NCBI GenBank assembly: GCA_963848195.1
Contig: CAWKCY010000020.1
Coordinates: 310,001-374,000 of the forward strand
Direction: 5' to 3'
Origin: CAVQBP01 sp963848195
Lineage (GTDB): Bacteria > Bacteroidota > Ignavibacteria > Ignavibacteriales > Ignavibacteriaceae
Length of the DNA: 64,000 nucleotides
Shown: positions 59,397-64,000 of the stretch, one piece after another
How positions within the stretch are numbered: the first letter of the stretch is position 1
Layout of the letters: the number at the start of each line of letters is the position of its first letter
The notes under the pieces: generated by a model
Told to the model about the DNA's origin: nothing
Databases searched by the model: none
What the model saw: the letters and a program-made list of their open reading frames with translations, nothing else
Translations under genes and position numbers: made by a program

Positions 59397-62300
59397 TTAC
59401 TTTATTACTGCAAATTTTCCGATATATGATCCGATATCCGGTGCTTCAACATGGAAAATATATAATCCAGGAGCAATTTCCAGATTATCTTTAGAACGTA
59501 AATCCCAGGGTTCATATCCCTGTAATCCGTCATGATACAATATTTTTACCAGTTCACCATTAACCGTATAAATTCTGATTGTACATGTTTGAGGAAGTCC
59601 TCTGAATTCAATCCTTCTCTCACCTCTTCCTGATACTGCAAATCTTTGCGGTTCAAAACTAGCCTGTCCTACATAAGGATTAGGTACCACATAGGGTTCC
59701 TTAAACTGCTCTTTCTCCGCTGTTTTATCAAAGCTTTGAGCCATTGTAGTAAATGTAAATACATCGCCGCTTGAATATGGAATATTAAGGAGTATATTAT
59801 AAACATCACCATCTCCCGGCGGTTGTATATTACCACCTGTAGCTGTATTATTTACATCTATCCGCCAGGTTGGTTTTAGACTGTTAGGTGTTGCCCGTTG
59901 AGCTGTCAGAATCTCTATAAAATCTCCTGAATTTGATATAGTTCCCGATTTATCAACATCCCTGAAACGGAATTTTAATTTCATATCACCTGCCGGGTCT
60001 TTAGCAATTATCTTGAATTTAGTTGGTTCAGATGGTGCCCCTATTGCAGCTACTGATGTATCTAATATTCCATTGCTGAATATTATTTGAATATTATCCG
60101 GGTAGCCGGGTCTTTGTAAAGTTATTGGTAAAGTAGTAGCATACCTTGTAGTCAATTTCAAATTTGTTTGGCTGTCCGAAGTAAATCTTGAATTTACTGA
60201 ATCAACCGAAACTGTTATAGGTGTACTGATTATTGGTAAAATACCATCAGCAACAGGACCTGTACCCTGTCCTTCAAGATCATACCCCAAACTAAATAAA
60301 GTATCATGACTAGTTTCATCAACCAAGGAATAGTAATTTGCTCTTACTGTATCTGCCTGATTTGTAAAGATAATCTTAAATGTATGGTTATCAGGTACAA
60401 GACTGGAATTTTTTATTTCTACACTAACATTTCCAGTTCCCATACCTTCAGCATGCTGCAATTGTAAAGCTTCTGCCGGTTTAAAACCTAATGATAAAGC
60501 ATTTGGAATTACTGAAACAACATTTTTAGGCAATATTGTTCCTCCTCTTAGAGTCTGACTAACTGTAATAGCATTTTCAGAAGGATATATAATTAATGAA
60601 TCTGAACCTTTATCATAAGCAGCTACAGCATAATAATAAGTCTGCCCATTGGTTACAGACGTGTCAGTAAAAGAATGGGCTAATCCGTTATCTATACCCA
60701 AATAATAAGCAACTCCTTCAACTGTAGTCTTAGAAAATCCGTAAATTCCATCCTTTTCATCAAATTCGACCAGTGCTTTACCGTTTCCAATAGGTCCTGA
60801 GCCTGTTGCAGTAATAATAACTTGAGGATCGAGAAATGTGGGATCTGTGCTGCGGTAGATTCTATATCCCTCGAAATCATTTGTATTAGTCAGCTGATCA
60901 AATGCTGTTTCTGCCTTATTATCCCACGTTAAAGTAACATAATGATCTCCTACAAATGCATGGAGCGTTGGTGCAGGGGGCGGAACAGCAAATTGATAAT
61001 TTGCTTTATAAATCTGTGAAACTACCCGGGTAGTGGTTTCAAGTTCTCTTAAGTCTCCACCGTAACCTAATGCAATACTAAATCTTTCTCTTTGACCGGC
61101 TTGTAAATTAAAAGGACCGGATGCAAATAAAAATCCAATATTATAGTTTAGAACCAGTGGATTGTCAAAAGATGAATCAGGATTAGAAAAAAGAGCGTAG
61201 AGTCTTTGCGGCCAATGATGACCGTCATCAAAAAACACTACATTATCAACTGGTCCGATACCATTTCCAGCTCTTATTCTATTCATTTTAAATCCCGTTA
61301 ACCCAATCTGATCTGATTCATCTACATCAGTCCTGTCAAAATTAGGTTCACCTTCAGTAGGTTTTCCATCATTTTCACCGGTATCATGTGTTCCAAAAAT
61401 ACCATCAGCTCCTGTATCATGAAATCTTGCAACCCAGTCCATATCCTCATCACCTGTCCACCAAACTCCTTCTTTATAAGCTAATCTATCTTCCAGTTTT
61501 CCAAAATATGATTCAAATTTTGTCATATCATAATGTGACTGAACATAAGATCTTATATTATCCTGCCCTGTTATTTCCTCGCCCGGTCCGCTGTCTCTCC
61601 TCTCATCCGTTATACCATCTTCATCATTATCTTTACCGTCGGTCGGATTTCCAGGAGTTTCAAGGTAAGAATACCCCAGATATCCAGTTTTACCCCTTGT
61701 CCCGTCTCCGTAATTGTCCCATGTATAAACAAGATTTAGTCCTACTTCTTTTGTATAAAATGCATTATCATCATCAGATTCCGGTATACCCTCCGGTCCG
61801 ATTCCTTCACCACCAACTCCGGTATCATCATAAAATCCAAATATTATATTATTGTTATAATCGGTTGTACTTTCATTTGAAATATCATAATGTGAAAAGA
61901 GAACATTGCCGGCCTGAACATTTGCCCATTGAAAATTTCTTTGTTCAACTCTTAATCCTAAGCCCTTTCTAGATGGATCACGGCTGTCAGGTACATAATT
62001 CCAGGCATCATAATATTGATCATCATAAACATAATAACTCTCCTGGTCTGCGCCTGGTAGTTTTCCAAAATATCCATCCCATGAACCAGGCCAGCCAGGA
62101 TCATCAGGATCATTTAATTTGTCATACCACAAGTCCGGCCATGTACGCGGATCATTGCTTATTGCAGGAGACAACCCGGTATTTATTGTGGGATCCGGTT
62201 GGAAATATCCTACCCAGCTGCCTCCCATCCGGTAAGAAGGTCTGGGTTCATAACGCATCACCCTGTTAAAGTATGGACTTTGCCCCTGTCTTTCTCTATA

Positions 62301-62651
62301 ACCTGTCTCCAATATATATGCCTGTGCACCATTTGTTTGATTAATCTTTGCTAAAACATAAGGCGTGTAACCATCACTGTAATTTTGTCCTGAGCCTTTT
62401 GGCACTTCAATTGAATGAAAAGATGTTAAATCAACATTTAACGGGTCCGGAGGGTAATCTCCAACCATTCCGAAGTTGTAAAAAAGAGTTCGAATATTAT
62501 TTGCATCGTGCGTGCCTTCTCGTTCAGCATCTGCAGTGCCTCTTAATGAATCTGGTATAACAGGTAAAAGCTGCTGGCTTAACAGTTCATTATTGAATAA
62601 TAACCAAACTGCTAATAGTAGGATTGTTTCTGTAATTAATAATCTTTTCAT
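59397..62651 (-). CDS. Large secreted protein with fibronectin-III-like domain and T9SS-type tail
   Basis: 1084 residues from the ATG at 62651 (three codons after a first possible start at 62660). Signal peptide: LLITETILLLAVWLLFNNEL. The N-terminal half (to about 560) is rich in Asp, Gly and Pro and includes calcium-binding-like NPTDGKDNDEDGITDERR. A fibronectin-III-like domain (about 565-700) has TLTWDNKAETAFD and EGYRIYRSTDP. The tail has VVPNPYVGQASFEP and IRIYTVNGELVKILYHDG then GLYIFHVEA, the Por sorting pattern. The function is unknown; it may bind surface glycans. Confidence 0.8.
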   Translation of the reverse strand: MKRLLITETILLLAVWLLFNNELLSQQLLPVIPDSLRGTADAEREGTHDANNIRTLFYNFGMVGDYPPDPLNVDLTSFHSIEVPKGSGQNYSDGYTPYVLAKINQTNGAQAYILETGYRERQGQSPYFNRVMRYEPRPSYRMGGSWVGYFQPDPTINTGLSPAISNDPRTWPDLWYDKLNDPDDPGWPGSWDGYFGKLPGADQESYYVYDDQYYDAWNYVPDSRDPSRKGLGLRVEQRNFQWANVQAGNVLFSHYDISNESTTDYNNNIIFGFYDDTGVGGEGIGPEGIPESDDDNAFYTKEVGLNLVYTWDNYGDGTRGKTGYLGYSYLETPGNPTDGKDNDEDGITDERRDSGPGEEITGQDNIRSYVQSHYDMTKFESYFGKLEDRLAYKEGVWWTGDEDMDWVARFHDTGADGIFGTHDTGENDGKPTEGEPNFDRTDVDESDQIGLTGFKMNRIRAGNGIGPVDNVVFFDDGHHWPQRLYALFSNPDSSFDNPLVLNYNIGFLFASGPFNLQAGQRERFSIALGYGGDLRELETTTRVVSQIYKANYQFAVPPPAPTLHAFVGDHYVTLTWDNKAETAFDQLTNTNDFEGYRIYRSTDPTFLDPQVIITATGSGPIGNGKALVEFDEKDGIYGFSKTTVEGVAYYLGIDNGLAHSFTDTSVTNGQTYYYAVAAYDKGSDSLIIYPSENAITVSQTLRGGTILPKNVVSVIPNALSLGFKPAEALQLQHAEGMGTGNVSVEIKNSSLVPDNHTFKIIFTNQADTVRANYYSLVDETSHDTLFSLGYDLEGQGTGPVADGILPIISTPITVSVDSVNSRFTSDSQTNLKLTTRYATTLPITLQRPGYPDNIQIIFSNGILDTSVAAIGAPSEPTKFKIIAKDPAGDMKLKFRFRDVDKSGTISNSGDFIEILTAQRATPNSLKPTWRIDVNNTATGGNIQPPGDGDVYNILLNIPYSSGDVFTFTTMAQSFDKTAEKEQFKEPYVVPNPYVGQASFEPQRFAVSGRGERRIEFRGLPQTCTIRIYTVNGELVKILYHDGLQGYEPWDLRSKDNLEIAPGLYIFHVEAPDIGSYIGKFAVIK

Positions 62652-62687
62652 ATAAATCAAAAATTTTAGATTTTTAAGAACATGGGA

Positions 62688-64000
62688 TTATTTAGTCCCG
62701 AAAGAGATACCTAATTCTATCCGTCTTGGATCGTTATATCTAGCAGGATTTAATAATTGAGACTTATCGATTGAAGGAGTTAAAGAGTAGTCCGGACTCC
62801 CTGTCCCTGCAAACACAAATCCGTTTACAACATCTTCATTAAACAAATTATAAATTCGTGCAAATATACTAAATTGAATAAAATCAAAATCGAAGAATTT
62901 TTCTGCTCTTAAGTCAACCACTATATAACTTGGTTTACTTCCTGCATTTGTTTGTAAATCAGCAGTGAAACTTGCCGGACCTATTTGAGGAGTAAACCTT
63001 TCGCCGCTTCCGTATTTAATAATTGTACTAATAGAAAAATTATCAGGCACATAGTATATTGCAGTGGCATTAAGAGTATGACGCTGATCCCAGTTAAATG
63101 GAATATCTCGGGGTCTCGAATCCTTGCCTGCTTGTGCTCTGTTTGCTGTTTCTCTCGGATCGCTCGAATTACCTCGAGCAAATTGAAGTGTATAATCAAT
63201 TGATGTACTTATCGGACCTATCGCTCTTTGTTCAAACGAGAGAGTAATTCCATCTACACTGCCGAAATCAACATTTGTTAATCTCGGATATTCTGCAGCT
63301 GTATATGTGCTTACGAATTCTGTTCCAAGTAAATCACGAATATCTTTATAGAAAAAAGTGAGTTGTAATCCTATTGCATCTGTTAATGCCTGCTTTAATC
63401 CTACTTCATATTGAACGGTAAATTGCGGTTTTAAATCAGGATTTCCCATTACTCCATATGTAACTCCCCCTGCCTGGAGATCTTTTAATATTAAATAATT
63501 CGAATTATTATAAAGATCACCAAGACCCGGCATCTGATAAAAATGGCCGTAGGAAAAATAAATTGAAGCGCTTGCTGTTAATGGGAAGCTAAACCCGAGA
63601 CGTGGAGCTACTGCAATTTTTTTTGTGGTCTTTTTAAGAGAAGTAAGAGGAGCCCCTTTAATAGAATTTGATGGATTTTTTAAATCTGTTGGTACATAAG
63701 CGTTTGCATCAAAATATTCCATTCTTAAGCCTGCCCTTACTACAAGATCACCAAGCTCTATTCTGTCCTGAACATATGATGCGGCTTGTGTCGGGTAATA
63801 GGTTTCAACCTTCGGATCTTCCGGGTTTACTCCTATGTGAGGCAATAAAATTTGAATGCCGTTTACACTGGTTTCTTTTAAAAATCCCGGACTACCGAAT
63901 GACAGCTTATATATTTGTCCTTCTGCACCCGCTTCAATAAAATTTGCCCGGTTAAACTGCCAGGTAAAATCACCTTTGAATATCCCTGAATTTGTTTTTT
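62688..64000 (-). CDS. TonB-dependent receptor (partial, N-terminus outside window)
   Basis: The minus-strand frame is open from the stop at 62688 to the window edge (about 437 residues). A TTG at 63845 is internal, not the start; residues before it include GDFTWQFNRANFIEAGAEGQ, a barrel strand. Further marks: FPLTASASIYFSYGHFYQMP, GNPDLKPQFTVQYEVGLKQ (typical receptor wording), SVDGITLSFEQRAIGPISTS, and the terminal ARYNDPRRIELGISFGTK. Plug and signal lie outside. It probably imports glycan fragments or another bulky solute. No SusD-like partner is present downstream. Confidence 0.93.
   Translation of the reverse strand, partial: KTNSGIFKGDFTWQFNRANFIEAGAEGQIYKLSFGSPGFLKETSVNGIQILLPHIGVNPEDPKVETYYPTQAASYVQDRIELGDLVVRAGLRMEYFDANAYVPTDLKNPSNSIKGAPLTSLKKTTKKIAVAPRLGFSFPLTASASIYFSYGHFYQMPGLGDLYNNSNYLILKDLQAGGVTYGVMGNPDLKPQFTVQYEVGLKQALTDAIGLQLTFFYKDIRDLLGTEFVSTYTAAEYPRLTNVDFGSVDGITLSFEQRAIGPISTSIDYTLQFARGNSSDPRETANRAQAGKDSRPRDIPFNWDQRHTLNATAIYYVPDNFSISTIIKYGSGERFTPQIGPASFTADLQTNAGSKPSYIVVDLRAEKFFDFDFIQFSIFARIYNLFNEDVVNGFVFAGTGSPDYSLTPSIDKSQLLNPARYNDPRRIELGISFGTK

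Noticed and set aside
61388..61972. Plus-strand open frame of about 194 codons antisense to the large T9SS-type protein
   Set aside because: His/Tyr/Leu-rich text typical of the reverse strand of an Asp/Gly/Pro-rich gene; no ribosome site or family.
59397..64000. Classic SusCD-type polysaccharide utilisation locus
   Set aside because: A TonB receptor is present but no SusD-like lipoprotein is; the adjacent large protein has a T9SS tail instead.
1..64000. rRNA or tRNA genes
   Set aside because: I looked for conserved rRNA blocks and tRNA-like cloverleaf ends (GGTTCGAATCC-type) and found none; a covariance-model scan would settle it.

Overview
The window is a low-GC, compactly coded bacterial chromosome segment that looks like Ignavibacteria or a close relative in the Bacteroidota/Chlorobi/Ignavibacteriota assemblage. 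The evidence is a GWxTD-domain protein, a Por-type (T9SS) C-terminal sorting domain with the NYPNPFNP signature, a PorV/PorQ-family beta-barrel, a TonB-dependent receptor, Tat-exported sulfatase and amidase, and an 11-gene nuo locus without nuoEFG. The assignment is an inference from gene content; no rRNA gene is present to confirm it. I saw no rRNA, tRNA, CRISPR array, prophage or recognisable transposase.

Positions 1-11105 are all on the minus strand and mostly housekeeping: an FtsE-like ATPase (cut by the window edge), a SAM methyltransferase, pdxA, a GWxTD protein, rho, the chain pyrK-pyrD-folC, and the chain alr-unknown-manC. Positions 11724-23233 hold the plus-strand nuo locus A-B-C-D-H-I-J-K-L-M-N. 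It is interrupted twice by small orphan genes: a frameshifted four-helix-bundle (S23-type) gene between nuoC and nuoD, and an intact GxxExxY gene between nuoM and nuoN. The GxxExxY gene is closely bracketed by a 35-bp imperfect inverted repeat, and an isolated copy of one arm lies at 29598.

Positions 23322-27023 hold a divergent signalling pair: a response regulator/nucleotide cyclase and a hybrid kinase with three receiver domains, both with altered catalytic residues. Positions 27078-30861 hold five small cytosolic genes (DUF1801, RibD-like reductase, two VOC proteins, a SnoaL-like protein) facing a GlxA/AraC-type regulator. Positions 30949-36799 are a tripartite RND efflux operon (TolC, adaptor, pump). 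A 67-bp element occurs in register upstream of the regulator (twice) and upstream of tolC (once), so the regulator may also control the pump.

Positions 37652-44038 (plus strand) hold an SRPBCC-like protein, a decayed gene, a Tat amidase, an ECF sigma factor with two small membrane proteins, a creatininase-family protein and a secreted polysaccharide deacetylase with a T9SS tail. Positions 44198-64000 are mainly a minus-strand glycan-use region: two GH20-type proteins, a GH3 beta-glucosidase, a sulfatase with its radical-SAM maturase, a GH144-like (PF10091) hydrolase, a PorV-like barrel, a large secreted T9SS-type protein and a TonB-dependent receptor running off the end. An aldo/keto reductase, a small cysteine/histidine protein and a parvulin-type chaperone are interspersed.

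Intergenic DNA is rich in short repeats: two 11-bp-period arrays with a TGGA core, AAGATG/CATCTT palindromes, a nested 87-bp hairpin, a 139-bp segment with 17-bp terminal inverted repeats, and several simple-repeat tracts.
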